DNA of 64,000 nt, from positions 1,178,001-1,242,000 of the forward strand of contig NZ_CP041356.1 in NCBI RefSeq assembly GCF_006965445.1. Reading direction: 5' to 3'. The position numbers and the translations under genes are program-made. Below are positions 36,380 through 47,101 of the stretch, piece after piece. The DNA is from Lactococcus protaetiae. Lineage in GTDB: Bacteria; Bacillota; Bacilli; Lactobacillales; Streptococcaceae. Below the pieces are notes generated by a model, which saw only the letters and a program-made list of their open reading frames with translations, was not told where the DNA came from and searched no databases. Each line of letters opens with the position of its first letter. Position 1 is the first letter of the stretch.

Positions 36380-36386
36380 AATGCAT

Positions 36387-36413
36387 AAAAGTGAGGTGTC
36401 TAACCTCACTTTT
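36387..36413 (+). terminator. Terminator of rpoE
   Basis: AAAAGTGAGGT, loop GTCTA, ACCTCACTTTT. Eleven-bp stem ending in four T. Confidence 0.88.
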
Positions 36414-36475
36414 ATGAATATTTGCTTATCATTTGTAAAACAACAAGATAATGGTTACAATTAGAAAAAGTGAAT

Positions 36476-36831
36476 TTTAACCAAGCAAGTGTCTGTTATC
36501 TTCGCCCTTTGGGCTACGGTGTCCATCCTCGCTATGGTGCTACGTGCTTCGCACGCCGTTCTGCGAACGGTCTACGCTGCCCGTTTGCTTAGCTGCTAAA
36601 GCGGCAAGAGCAAACGGATAAGCGGAGCAAAGTGGAGATAGAGCGAATGGATACCTGTGGTGGATGGACAGCGTAGCAAAGCGGAGATAGTGCTGCTTTA
36701 TCCCATACCTAAGATAGGATAGCTATTGTTGTTTTAGCAACATGGAGATGCTAGTTGTTTTACCTAGTAGCTTAGCGAGCAACGACAACGTAGCCCAAAG
36801 GTCGGAGATAGCACGCACTTACTTTGATAAA
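36476..36831. repeat. Mosaic repeat with inverted ends between rpoE and mltG
   Basis: The left end TTTAACCAAGCAAGTGTCTG and the right end, whose complement is TTTATCAAAGTAAGTGCGTG, are imperfect terminal inverted repeats; both are followed inward by TTATC or CTATC. Inside: GCCCTTTGGGC, a GCACGCCGTTCTGCGAACGG unit, a TTAGCTGCTAAAGCGGCAAG hairpin, a C/T-rich pair and the GATGCTAGTTGTT unit. Confidence 0.78.
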
Positions 36832-36897
36832 TAATCCCAAATGAGCAAAGGTAGATTTTCTTTGAATGTACCCTTGGACCTTGTAAGGAGAATGAAT

Positions 36898-38511
36898 TTG
36901 GTGGATAAAGACACAACAGAATTTTCTCGAGAGAGTTTTAAAGAAAAAATCTTGCGCCAGCTTGAAGAAAATGCAACACAGCAATCTCGTGAAGAGCTTG
37001 GCTCTAATGAGAGTTATTTTGAGCGTCCAAAATCAGATTTTAGAACATTAAATCCAAAAGAATCATCTTCTACATTTGAAAAGAGAAAGGTTGAGTTTGA
37101 ACCTTATAACTTACCTGCTTTTGATTTCCCTAAGGATGATGACGACTGGGAAGAAGAATCTGGAGAAAAGACAACAGTTTCTCAGGAAACGGGTTCTTTA
37201 CGTGAGAAATTAGAAGCGCTTGCTTTGGAAGAAACCCAAGAGCAATCAGATTACTCACAGTTTTCTAGAAGTCAAAATCGATATCAAAAGGAATCTGATG
37301 AGGAGGAAGTTATTTCAAAACCGAAACAAACAAATCGACCACCGAAGCGCAAACCTTCCAAGAAGAAAAAACGTGGTGTTAAAAAGAAGAAAAAAGTAAC
37401 CGCAGGGCGAATCATCGCTGTGATTGTTTTACTTTTGATTTTAGCTGCTGCAGGGACGGGTTGGTATGGTTATAACTTTATTAAAGCAGGTGTGCAGCCT
37501 CTAGACAGTAAAAATCATGTGGTGAAGGCTGTCAATATTCCAGAAGGCGCAAGTAGTAAACAAATTGGTGATATCTTGCAAAAGCAATCCATCATAAAAA
37601 ATGGAATGATTTTTCAATACTATACCAAATTTAAAAACTATACAGACTTCAAGAGCGGTTACTACAATCTTTCGCCAGATATGGAGTTATCTGCTATTGC
37701 TTCAAAATTAGAAGAGGGAGGCACACCGAAACCGGTTGCCCCAACGCTAGGAAAAGTGACTATTCCAGAGGGATATACCCTAGAGCAGATTTCTAAAGGA
37801 ATCACAGTTAATGCTGATTCCAAAGATGGTAAGACCCCATTTTCGACAGCTGATTTCATGAAGACCGTACAAGACCCTGCTTTTATTGCAAAAATGGTCA
37901 AGGCGTATCCAAAACTCTTTGCCAGCTTGCCAGATAAAAGTTCGGGAGTGAAATATCAACTTGAGGGCTATTTATTCCCTGCAACGTATGAATATACAAA
38001 ATCTTCAACAGTTGAAACAATGATTGAAAGTATGATTTCGGCGATGAATACGCAGTTGACACCTTATTATGGCACGATTGCTACGCAAGGAATGACGGTC
38101 AATGAAACTTTGAGTTTAGCGGCTTTGGTTGAAAAAGAAGCGAACAATGATGATGACCGTAGGCAAGTTGCTGGTACATTCTATAATCGAATGAATCAGG
38201 GAATGACTTTAGATTCTAACTCTTCGGTTCTTTATGCTGAGGGACAGCTAGGAGCTAAAACAACATTGAAGCAAGATGCAACGATTGATACCAATCTTGA
38301 TTCCCCATTTAATTTATATGCGAATCAAGGAACGGGACCTGGTCCAATTGATAGTCCAAGTCTATCCTCAATCAAAGCAGTACTTCAACCTGCTCAAAAT
38401 GATTATCTTTATTTTGTTGCTGATGTGACAACTGGCAAAGTCTATTTTGCTAAAACATTAGAAGAACAAAATGCAAATGTTCAAACTTATGTTAATGATA
38501 AATTGAAATAA
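36898..38511 (+). CDS. mltG: Endolytic murein transglycosylase MltG
   Basis: About 537 residues. A long cytosolic disordered N-terminus rich in charged residues and ending in a Lys/Arg block (KKKKRGVKKKKK) leads to one membrane helix (RIIAVIVLLLILAAAGTG). The external YceG domain follows with EGYLFPATYEY, LAALVEKEAN and NLYANQGTGPGPIDSPSL. MltG cuts nascent glycan strands and limits their length. An open frame extends back to 36841, next to the repeat. AAGGAG (36885-36890) with seven-base spacing selects TTG 36898 as the start. Confidence 0.92.
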   Translation: MVDKDTTEFSRESFKEKILRQLEENATQQSREELGSNESYFERPKSDFRTLNPKESSSTFEKRKVEFEPYNLPAFDFPKDDDDWEEESGEKTTVSQETGSLREKLEALALEETQEQSDYSQFSRSQNRYQKESDEEEVISKPKQTNRPPKRKPSKKKKRGVKKKKKVTAGRIIAVIVLLLILAAAGTGWYGYNFIKAGVQPLDSKNHVVKAVNIPEGASSKQIGDILQKQSIIKNGMIFQYYTKFKNYTDFKSGYYNLSPDMELSAIASKLEEGGTPKPVAPTLGKVTIPEGYTLEQISKGITVNADSKDGKTPFSTADFMKTVQDPAFIAKMVKAYPKLFASLPDKSSGVKYQLEGYLFPATYEYTKSSTVETMIESMISAMNTQLTPYYGTIATQGMTVNETLSLAALVEKEANNDDDRRQVAGTFYNRMNQGMTLDSNSSVLYAEGQLGAKTTLKQDATIDTNLDSPFNLYANQGTGPGPIDSPSLSSIKAVLQPAQNDYLYFVADVTTGKVYFAKTLEEQNANVQTYVNDKLK

Positions 38512-38518
38512 AGCAATG

Positions 38519-38566
38519 ATTTTTCTATTTTTCACTTGAATGAGTGAGAAATAGAAAAATTGTTTT
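38519..38566 (+). terminator. Terminator after mltG
   Basis: ATTTTTCTATTTTTCACT and AGTGAGAAATAGAAAAAT form a long hairpin with one mismatch, followed by TGTTTT. Confidence 0.82.
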
Positions 38567-38615
38567 AATCGGGAGTTTATCCCTGGATAAAGTTTATAAA
38601 AAAGGAAAAATAAAA

Positions 38616-39086
38616 ATGGAAAAAACATTCCCAATGACCCAAGAAGGTCTTGATAAATTAAAAGCTGAACTTGAAAATCTTAAGCTCGTAAAACGCCCAG
38701 AAGTGATTGACCGTATCAAGGTAGCACGTAGTTATGGTGACCTTTCTGAAAACTCAGAATATGAAGCTGCAAAAGATGAACAAGCTTTCATAGAAGGACG
38801 TATTTCGACAGTTGAAACAATGATTCGTTATGCGGAAATTGTAGACAATGCTAAAATAGCTAAAGACGAAGTGGCACTAGGTAAAAGAGTAACTTTTGTC
38901 GAAGAAGGTGAAACCGACGAAGAATCTTATCAAATCGTAGGTACTGCTGAAGCAGACCCATTTACTGGTAAAATTTCAAATGAATCACCTATTGCACGTG
39001 TCCTTATTGGTAAAAAAGTGGGAGACACAGTCAATGTTCCTTTACCTGTTGGTGAGATGACCGTAAAAATTGTCAGCGTTGATTGA
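38616..39086 (+). CDS. greA: Transcription elongation factor GreA
   Basis: 156 residues. [18 protein letters not shown] and the coiled-coil tip [17 protein letters not shown] carry the acidic pair that reaches the polymerase active site. The C-terminal globular part has [16 protein letters not shown]. GreA stimulates cleavage of backtracked RNA. ATG 38616 follows AAAAGGAAAA; an in-frame ATG further upstream at 38544 would add residues from the terminator and is rejected. The mltG-greA order is typical of streptococci and lactococci. Confidence 0.95.
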   Translation: MEKTFPMTQEGLDKLKAELENLKLVKRPEVIDRIKVARSYGDLSENSEYEAAKDEQAFIEGRISTVETMIRYAEIVDNAKIAKDEVALGKRVTFVEEGETDEESYQIVGTAEADPFTGKISNESPIARVLIGKKVGDTVNVPLPVGEMTVKIVSVD

Positions 39087-39199
39087 TAGTTAGAAAGGCA
39101 TTGCTTTTCTCGTTTGCAACTTTGATACATTGCATCAAGTGTGAGAGGTAGTGAAACGCTGTTTTCCTTATTGACAGTCTTGGAAAGTTAATGCATACT

Positions 39200-39273
39200 T
39201 TCGACACTTCAGCGATTTAGAGCGAATGGACAGCGTAGCGAAGCGGAGACAGCGCGCATTTGCTAAGTTAAAA
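39200..39273 (+). repeat. Short repeat unit after greA
   Basis: TTTAGAGCGAATGGACAGCG, TAGCGAAGCGGAGACAGCGC and the usual end GCATTTGCTAAGTTAA. It lies between greA and its likely terminator. Confidence 0.72.
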
Positions 39274-39290
39274 ATTATAAATTAATCATT

Positions 39291-39316
39291 GAAAGCTATC
39301 ACTGATAGCTTTTTTG
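39291..39316 (+). terminator. Terminator downstream of greA and the repeat
   Basis: AAAGCTATC, loop ACT, GATAGCTTT followed by TTT. Confidence 0.85.
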
Positions 39317-39367
39317 TTTGCTGACAGAATTTCTGTCAGTATGTCAGTTCCTTGCAAATTGCTTCTT

Positions 39368-39415
39368 TTGGTAAAATTCCTAAATTTTAGGTATAATAGT
39401 CAGTAATAGTCAAAG
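39368..39415 (+). promoter_or_regulatory. ctsR promoter with CtsR operator
   Basis: TTGGTA (39368-39373), 18 bases, TATAAT (39392-39397). The direct heptad repeat AGTCAGT-AAT-AGTCAAA begins at 39398 and covers the transcription start. This matches the CtsR box (RGTCAAANANRGTCAAA) apart from one base. It implies autoregulated heat-shock control of ctsR-clpC. Confidence 0.82.
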
Positions 39416-39509
39416 ATTATATTTTGTATTATGTGACTTTGCTAAAATTTTCACTTAACAAAAGAAATTGTAAGGATAAACGATTTAATATATACTAATA
39501 CTGTTTGAC

Positions 39510-39814
39510 TTTTAAACCGTAGGTTTAAAAATCATTTCGCTTTGCCAGCTCTGTTGGCTTAGAGCGAATGGATAGCGTAACATAGCGAAGATGACGTACG
39601 AATAAGAAAAGCACAGCTTTTCTCAATGTCGCAAGGCACGCACTTTGTGCGCCGTTCTACGAATGGTCTACGTTCGTTTGCTTAGCAAGCGAAGCTAGCA
39701 AGAGCAAAAGGCAGTATGTCTGCAGTGCCACTTGGCGTTGATGCTTTAGCACCGTAGCGAGTATTGACAGCGTAGCTCGAAGGGCGGAAATAACACGCAC
39801 TCGCTCCGATAAAA
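39510..39814 (+). repeat. Mosaic repeat in the ctsR 5' leader
   Basis: A palindrome TTTTAAACC-GTA-GGTTTAAAA (39510-39530) precedes module words TTAGAGCGAATGGATAGCG, CGTTCTACGAATGGTCTAC, TTAGCAAGCGAAGCTAGCAA and CTCGAAGGGCGGAAATAAC. The end is CACGCACTCGCTCCGATAAA at 39814. Everything lies downstream of the CtsR operator and upstream of ctsR, so the leader is about 500 bases long. Confidence 0.78.
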
Positions 39815-39906
39815 TGATCATTGCACGAATGTGTTAATCCAACTTTGAACTCTGAACAAAGTTAGACGAATATCAAATACGAAAAGAATAGGAAAGGATG
39901 GAAAAA

Positions 39907-40359
39907 ATGTCTACTCAAAATACATCGGATATCATTGAAGCCTATCTCAGACGGTTACTTGAAGAAGCACAGGAAATAGAAATAAAGCGCGCTGATTTAG
40001 CAAATCAGTTTGATGTTGTTCCTAGCCAGATAAATTATGTCATTAAGACACGATTTACAGCGTCAAAAGGTTTTGATGTTGAGTCAAAACGTGGTGGTGG
40101 AGGCTACATCAAAATTGTAAAATATCACTATTCGGCACGACATGAATTTTTGACAGCACTCTATCAGAAGATTCCATCCAATCTGTCAGTAAAGGCGGCT
40201 CACGATGTCATTCAGCATCTTTTTGATGAAAAGGTACTGACAGAACGAGAAGGGAACTTACTATTACTTGTCATTACTGACGGAAATATCAGTCCATTCA
40301 CGCGTGGAACGATGATGAAAAGTATAATAAACAGATTGGACCGTGATGATGAAATTTGA
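39907..40359 (+). CDS. ctsR: Heat-shock repressor CtsR
   Basis: 150 residues. NTSDIIEAYLRRLLEEAQ, then the winged helix-turn-helix FDVVPSQINYVIKTRFT and the wing KRGGGGYIKIV, are diagnostic. CtsR represses clp genes and releases DNA on heat stress. ATG 39907 is preferred to 39898 because the GGAAAGGA ribosome-binding site touches the latter. The zinc-finger partners McsA and McsB of Bacillus are absent. Overlaps clpC by about 14 bases. Confidence 0.94.
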   Translation: MSTQNTSDIIEAYLRRLLEEAQEIEIKRADLANQFDVVPSQINYVIKTRFTASKGFDVESKRGGGGYIKIVKYHYSARHEFLTALYQKIPSNLSVKAAHDVIQHLFDEKVLTEREGNLLLLVITDGNISPFTRGTMMKSIINRLDRDDEI

Positions 40360-42799
40360 AAATATAGAATACACAACTACAGTAGAGCAAATCCTTGATA
40401 AGGCGGCAGAATATGCCTACTATTATCAGTATGGTGCAATTGAAAGTGCTCATATTTTAGCAGCAATGACAACTACTGCTGGCTCAATTGCTTTTAGCGT
40501 ACTTGCCGGAATGAAAGTTGATTCCTCAGATTTATTGATTGATGTGGAAGATTTATCCAGCCATGTTGTTGTTAAACGTGAAAATCTAAGATTTTCTCCT
40601 AGAGCAGAAGAAATCATTCAATTGGCGGGACTTTTAGCGATACACAATGGAGCTAAGGTTGTAGGCACAGAACATCTTCTTTATGCTCTTTTACAAGTTG
40701 AAGATGGTTTTGCATTGCAACTGTTGAAATTGCAAAAAGTGAATATCGTTTCTGTCCGAAAAGAGCTAGAAAAACGAACGGGTCTAAAGATACCTGAAGC
40801 TAGAAAAACAGTCACACCAATGTCTAAAAGAAACCTTGCTAAACGAGTTTCAGCAACAACCACAACGCCAACTCTGGACTCAGTTTCTTCTGATTTGACA
40901 GAATCTGCACGTGAAGGAAAGCTTGATCCAATGATTGGTCGTGAGGCTGAAGTTGAACGTTTGATTCATATATTAAGCCGACGAACGAAAAATAATCCTG
41001 TGCTTGTTGGAGAACCTGGTGTAGGTAAATCAGCGATTATTGAAGGTTTGGCTCAACGTATTGTGGCAGGAGATGTTCCTGTTGGTCTGATGAATAGTCG
41101 AATCATGGCATTAAATATGGCGACTGTTGTTGCTGGTACAAAATTTCGAGGAGAATTTGAGGACCGCTTGACAGCAATCGTAGAAGAAGTAAGTAGTGAC
41201 CCAGATGTCATTATTTTCATTGACGAACTTCATACGATTATCGGTGCAGGTGGTGGCATGGATTCGGTCAATGATGCTGCAAATATTTTGAAACCAGCAC
41301 TTGCGCGAGGTGATTTTCAAATGATAGGAGCAACAACTTATCATGAATATCAAAAATATATTGAAAAAGATGAGGCATTGGAGCGACGCCTTGCTAGGAT
41401 AAATGTTGAAGAACCAACAGTTGACGAAGCTATTGCCATTCTTCAAGGCTTGAAAGAAAAATTTGAAGATTACCATAAGGTTGCCTTTACTGACGAAGCC
41501 ATCAAAAGTGCTGTGACTTTGAGCGTTCGTTATATGACAAATCGAAAATTACCTGATAAAGCTATTGACTTACTCGATGAAGCAGCAGCATCAGTAAAAA
41601 TTTCTGTAAAAAACCAACAAACAAAACGATTAGAACTCGAAAAAGAACTGACAGAAGCCAAAAAAGAATTAGCAGACTCAGTCATTCAACTTGATGTGAA
41701 ATCATCACGAGAAAAAGAAAAAGTTGTTCAAAAGATTGCTGATAAGATTAATAAATTTTCTGTCAGCACTGACAAAAAACAAGAAGTCACTGACAAAGCT
41801 GTCATTGCTGTTGCATCAACGCTGACAGGAGTTCCAATCACTCAAATGACAAAATCTGAAAGTGAACGCCTGATTAAACTTGAGCAAGAACTTCATAAAC
41901 GAGTTGTTGGACAAGAAGAAGCGATTTCAGCAGTATCACGAGCCATTAGACGAGCGAGATCGGGTGTCTCAGACAGCCGAAGACCAATGGGTTCCTTTAT
42001 GTTTCTCGGCCCAACAGGTGTTGGTAAGACAGAACTTGCAAAAGCGTTAGCTGACAGTGTCTTTGGAAGTGAGGATAGCATGATTCGCGTGGATATGAGC
42101 GAATACATGGAAAAACATTCAACTTCTCGTTTGATTGGAGCACCTCCAGGATATGTTGGATATGATGAAGGTGGGCAACTAACAGAGCGTGTCCGTAATA
42201 AACCATACTCTGTGATTTTACTTGATGAGGTTGAAAAAGCCCATCCAGATGTCTTCAATATCATGCTACAAATTCTTGATGATGGATTTGTCACAGATAC
42301 AAAAGGAAGAAAAGTTGATTTTAGAAATACAATTATCATCATGACTTCAAACCTTGGAGCGACAGCATTACGTGACGATAAAACCGTTGGATTTGGAGCG
42401 AAAGATATCTCCGCTGATTATAAAGCAATGAAAGCACGGATTCTTGAAGAATTGAAACGTCACTATCGTCCGGAATTTCTCAATCGAATTGATGAAACAA
42501 TCGTCTTCCACTCACTTGCTACCCATGAAATTGAACAGATCGTAAAAATTATGAGTAAATCTCTCATCAAACGACTGTCAGAGCAAAAAGTTCACATTAA
42601 ACTCACATCAGCAGCAGCAAAACTGATTGCAGAAGTTGGCTTTGACCCTGAATATGGGGCTCGTCCGTTGCGTAAAGCGCTCCAACGTGAGGTAGAAGAT
42701 GTTTTGAGCGAACAACTCCTGACAGGAGAAATTAAGGCTGGTGATAGTATTTCTATCGGTGCAGCTAATAAAAAGATTAAAATCACTCATATTATTTGA
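40346..42799 (+). CDS. clpC: ATP-dependent Clp protease ATPase subunit ClpC
   Basis: About 817 residues. Clp-N repeats lie at residues 1-140, the first AAA module has GEPGVGKSA and IIFIDELHTIIGAGGG, a middle region follows, and the second AAA module has LGPTGVGKTELAKAL and VILLDEVEKAHPDV. ClpC unfolds proteins for ClpP and acts alone as a chaperone. The linker at residues about 430-490 (LDVKSSREKEKVVQKIADKI, then NKFSVSTDKKQEV) contains a CTGTCAG-CA-CTGACA palindrome. Co-transcribed with ctsR; overlapping start. Confidence 0.95.
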   Translation: MMKFENIEYTTTVEQILDKAAEYAYYYQYGAIESAHILAAMTTTAGSIAFSVLAGMKVDSSDLLIDVEDLSSHVVVKRENLRFSPRAEEIIQLAGLLAIHNGAKVVGTEHLLYALLQVEDGFALQLLKLQKVNIVSVRKELEKRTGLKIPEARKTVTPMSKRNLAKRVSATTTTPTLDSVSSDLTESAREGKLDPMIGREAEVERLIHILSRRTKNNPVLVGEPGVGKSAIIEGLAQRIVAGDVPVGLMNSRIMALNMATVVAGTKFRGEFEDRLTAIVEEVSSDPDVIIFIDELHTIIGAGGGMDSVNDAANILKPALARGDFQMIGATTYHEYQKYIEKDEALERRLARINVEEPTVDEAIAILQGLKEKFEDYHKVAFTDEAIKSAVTLSVRYMTNRKLPDKAIDLLDEAAASVKISVKNQQTKRLELEKELTEAKKELADSVIQLDVKSSREKEKVVQKIADKINKFSVSTDKKQEVTDKAVIAVASTLTGVPITQMTKSESERLIKLEQELHKRVVGQEEAISAVSRAIRRARSGVSDSRRPMGSFMFLGPTGVGKTELAKALADSVFGSEDSMIRVDMSEYMEKHSTSRLIGAPPGYVGYDEGGQLTERVRNKPYSVILLDEVEKAHPDVFNIMLQILDDGFVTDTKGRKVDFRNTIIIMTSNLGATALRDDKTVGFGAKDISADYKAMKARILEELKRHYRPEFLNRIDETIVFHSLATHEIEQIVKIMSKSLIKRLSEQKVHIKLTSAAAKLIAEVGFDPEYGARPLRKALQREVEDVLSEQLLTGEIKAGDSISIGAANKKIKITHII

Positions 42800-42815
42800 G
42801 GTGTAAGCAGTTTCA

Positions 42816-42824
42816 TGTTATAAT
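42816..42824 (+). promoter_or_regulatory. Extended -10 promoter of hpf
   Basis: TGTTATAAT at 42816-42824. The 120-base leader that follows has small hairpins such as TCTCTAAGAGA, with no coding region. Confidence 0.62.
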
Positions 42825-42946
42825 TACATTAGAAATAAAGGAAAGGACGGTTCTGCAAGCAACAGAAAAGTCTTCTCTAAGAGAGTGCTAAATATACTCT
42901 AGAAAAAAGCTTGAATGTGCTTGAAGTCCGTTAAAGAGGTACTCTT

Positions 42947-43504
42947 ATGATCAAATTTAATATCCGTGGCGAAAACGTCGAAGTTACCGATGCAATCCGC
43001 GCTTATGTTGAAGATAAAATTGGAAAACTCAACAAATACTTCAACGATGGTCATGAAGTGACAGCCTATGTAAATCTGAAAGTTTACACTGAAAAACGCG
43101 CTAAAGTTGAAGTGACACTTCCTGCTAAGAATGTAACATTACGTGCAGAAGATACATCACAAGATATGTATGCATCAATTGACCTTGTTGAAGAAAAACT
43201 TGAACGTCAAATTCGTAAATACAAGACTCGAATGAATCGCAAACCTCGCAATGCTAAACCAACAGGACAAGTTTTTGCAGATGAGTTTGCTCCACTTGAT
43301 CAAGCAGATGAGGTAAAAGATGACAGCATCAGCATTGTTCGTACAAAACATGTTGCTTTGAAACCAATGGATGCTGAAGAAGCAGCATTGCAAATGGATA
43401 TGTTGGGTCATGATTTCTATGTATTTACTGATGCAGACACTAATGGAACTCATGTCGTTTATCGTCGTACTGATGGTCGCTTTGGCTTAATCGAAACAGA
43501 ATAA
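42947..43504 (+). CDS. hpf: Long-form ribosome hibernation promoting factor
   Basis: 185 residues: an N-terminal ribosome-binding domain (MIKFNIRGENVEVTDAIRAY, YVEDKIGKLNKYF), a linker, and a C-terminal dimerisation domain (IVRTKHVALKPMDAEEAALQ, MDMLGHDFYVFTDADT). Long HPF dimerises 70S ribosomes into inactive 100S particles under starvation. AAGAGGT precedes the ATG. In many streptococci comFA-comFC precede this gene; here it follows clpC directly. Confidence 0.95.
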   Translation: MIKFNIRGENVEVTDAIRAYVEDKIGKLNKYFNDGHEVTAYVNLKVYTEKRAKVEVTLPAKNVTLRAEDTSQDMYASIDLVEEKLERQIRKYKTRMNRKPRNAKPTGQVFADEFAPLDQADEVKDDSISIVRTKHVALKPMDAEEAALQMDMLGHDFYVFTDADTNGTHVVYRRTDGRFGLIETE

Positions 43505-43507
43505 GGA

Positions 43508-43535
43508 TAAAAAGGCTAGGATTTCCTAGTCCTTT
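43508..43535 (+). terminator. Terminator after hpf
   Basis: AAAAGG-CTAGG and CCTAG-TCCTTTT with a one-base bulge, ending in T residues. Confidence 0.75.
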
Positions 43536-43622
43536 TGTCATGTTTCTTGATAAATACGATAGGTATTTTTAAGATAGATTGAATTAAAATAAGTAAAAAT
43601 TTTTAAAAAGAATAGAATGGAA

Positions 43623-43698
43623 ATGTAAGCGTAAAACCTTGTGAAATTTAGCTTTGCTAAGATTTTCACTTGAAAATTTAGAAGAAAAATAGTAAAAT
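43623..43698 (+). promoter_or_regulatory. eno promoter with candidate CcpA half-site
   Basis: TTGAAA (43670-43675), 17 bases, TAAAAT (43693-43698). TGTAAGCG near 43624 matches the first half of the catabolite-responsive element only. Its position upstream of -35 would suit activation, as known for lactococcal glycolytic genes, but the second half does not match. Confidence 0.5.
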
Positions 43699-43712
43699 CA
43701 GAGATGTATTAA

Positions 43713-45050
<1,338 letters not shown>

Positions 45051-45065
45051 TTTTGTGAAATGTTA

Positions 45066-45094
45066 AAAACTCTCCTTCGGGAGAGTTTTTTTGT
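45066..45094 (+). terminator. Terminator of eno
   Basis: AAACTCTCC, loop TTCG, GGAGAGTTT and a T run. Confidence 0.94.
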
Positions 45095-45229
45095 CTAAGA
45101 TATATTAGATTATTCAACAAGAGTACAGATAGAAATTTCTGCTTTTTATATATTGCGCGTTAAGCTTTTCCCTGGTGCTAAAATTGAACATTCATTGTTG
45201 TAATACATAGTAGTTCATCATAATTTATA

Positions 45230-45665
45230 ATTATCAGTTTATTTAAAAAAGGTAAATCAGCTCATTTCTTTTTGATTGCTGAGAGCTGGTACAGATTGTG
45301 GGCAATTATAAGAACAACTTCATCAAGAAAGCCAAGTTTGTCTAATAAAAGGATTCAATAATCAGATTAGGCTCGACATCTTTAATTAAAGCGACTTGTC
45401 CATCATAAAGGATCCAGTTTTCATCTATAACTCCCCAATCTCCTGTATCTCATCAACCACCATACTGACCATAAAGTTGAAAGTTCGGTTTCAAAATCAT
45501 AGATTGACCAAAGATTTTCAAGACGCTCAGCCAATATATCTAGGGTCTTAACAGAAAGATGATGAAAAATCATTGCTTGAATTGCACCTAGGTATGATAC
45601 TGCTACAGCGAGTAAGTAAGTATCAAATGCATTTAATTTGAATTAGGGAGTGTCTCTGATGAGTT
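45230..45665 (-). pseudogene. Decayed minus-strand gene, unknown family
   Basis: Reading the minus strand gives FDTYLLAVAVSYLGAIQAMI, FHHLSVKTLDILAERLENLW and SIYDFETELSTLWSVWW. Then, in another frame, come DTGDWGVIDENWILYDGQVA and LIKDVEPNLIIESFY, then a stop. A third frame continues DKLGFLDEVVLIIAHNLY and QLSAIKK. At least two frame changes and a stop break it, and no start is seen. I do not recognise the family. The rest of the 45095-45909 gap holds no other coding sequence. Confidence 0.45.
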
Positions 45666-45909
45666 TTTAAAATTTAGTTATAAATTTAATGGTTTATGCT
45701 TAAATTTCATAAGTTATCCTTCTAATTTTACAAAGTTTATTATATCGTGGAGTATTTAAAAAAATACTCCAAAAATTAGGAAAATCGGGATTGTTAAAAA
45801 GTGACATTAGGAGTATAAAAATAGAAAAAATTTGTTACAATTAGTCTATAATTATGAGCATTTCATGCTCGATTATGATAAGAAATAGGAAAGTATGAAC
45901 TAACATTCA

Positions 45910-46827
45910 ATGATTAAAAACTACGAACTTTCAAGTGCCAAAAAATTGACCTCAACATCTGAGATGAAAAACTTTACTTATGTGTTGAATCCAACACGAG
46001 AGGAAATTGGCACTGTCTCGGAGTATTATGATTTTCCGTTTGACTATGTTTCAGGGATTCTTGATGATTATGAAAATGCCCGTTTTGAAACGGATGATAA
46101 TGATAATAATCTGATTTTGCTCCAGTATCCAGCCCTTTCAAATTATGGTGAAGTTGCTACTTTTCCATATTCTTTAGTTTGGACAAAGAATGAATCGGTC
46201 ATTCTTGCACTCAATCATGAGATTGACAGCCGTATGATTTTTGATAGAGAGTATGATTATAAACGTTATAAACATCAATTGATTTTTCAGGTGATGTATC
46301 AAATGACTCATGCCTATCATGACTATTTGCGAGAGTTTAGGACTCGGCGCAGAAGACTCGAAGTTGGGATTAAAAATTCAACTAAAAACGATCAAATTGT
46401 TGATATGATAGCAATTCAAGCAAGTCTGATTTATTTTGAAGATGCTTTACATAATAATATTCAAGTTTTGCGCAAATTTATTGATTATTTACGAGAAGAT
46501 GATGAAGACGGTTTTGCAGATAAGATTTATGATATTTTTGTTGAAACAGACCAAGCATATACAGAAACAAAGATTCAACTTAAGTTACTTGAAAATTTAC
46601 GGGATTTGTTCTCAAATATTGTAAGTAATAATTTGAATATTGTGATGAAAATTATGACTTCTGCGACTTTTGTTTTAGGGATTCCTGCGGTGATTGTTGG
46701 TTTTTACGGGATGAATGTTCCAATTCCTGGTCAGGCAATTAAATGGATGGTTTGGGCCATTTTAGTGGTGATTGTCGTGGTAAGTGGTTGGGTAACTTGG
46801 CTTTTACACCGGAAAGATATGTTATAA
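45910..46827 (+). CDS. corA: CorA-family magnesium/divalent cation channel
   Basis: 305 residues. A large cytosolic N-terminal domain with long helices is followed by two C-terminal membrane helices. The selectivity motif GMN is seen in IVGFYGMNVPIPG, and the basic end is LLHRKDML. CorA proteins form pentameric Mg2+ channels. It stands alone, with its own weak terminator. No clear Shine-Dalgarno was found before ATG 45910 (AGGAAAG lies further up). Confidence 0.9.
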   Translation: MIKNYELSSAKKLTSTSEMKNFTYVLNPTREEIGTVSEYYDFPFDYVSGILDDYENARFETDDNDNNLILLQYPALSNYGEVATFPYSLVWTKNESVILALNHEIDSRMIFDREYDYKRYKHQLIFQVMYQMTHAYHDYLREFRTRRRRLEVGIKNSTKNDQIVDMIAIQASLIYFEDALHNNIQVLRKFIDYLREDDEDGFADKIYDIFVETDQAYTETKIQLKLLENLRDLFSNIVSNNLNIVMKIMTSATFVLGIPAVIVGFYGMNVPIPGQAIKWMVWAILVVIVVVSGWVTWLLHRKDML

Positions 46828-46831
46828 AATG

Positions 46832-46861
46832 GGATAATTTATTTATCCTATTTATTTTTTT
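46832..46861 (+). terminator. Weak terminator after corA
   Basis: GGATAA, five-base loop, TTATCC followed by TATTTATTTTTT. Confidence 0.6.
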
Positions 46862-47030
46862 GTGAAAAAATTATTTTGATTAGTCAAGAGTTGTATTTAT
46901 CAATATTAGAAAGAAATAGTTTGTGAAATATTGAAAGAAAGTAGATAAATAATAGCTAAAATATTATAACAGATATTAAAATAATAATAACTGTACTAGT
47001 AAAGAATGTGCGATTTATTCAGGATTTTTT

Positions 47031-47058
47031 TTGATATTCGCAAACTGTATGATATAAT
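47031..47058 (+). promoter_or_regulatory. pfl promoter
   Basis: TTGATA (47031-47036), 16 bases, TATAAT (47053-47058). AAAGGAG lies before the ATG at 47102. Confidence 0.75.
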
Positions 47059-47101
47059 TAAAATGTAATCTGAAACAGAAAGAACAAAGGAGATTTTCAA
47101 A

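Noticed and set aside
35992-36386. Minus-strand Ser-rich and His/Leu-rich frames opposite rpoE
   Set aside because: Complement of the Asp/Glu-rich tail of the delta subunit.
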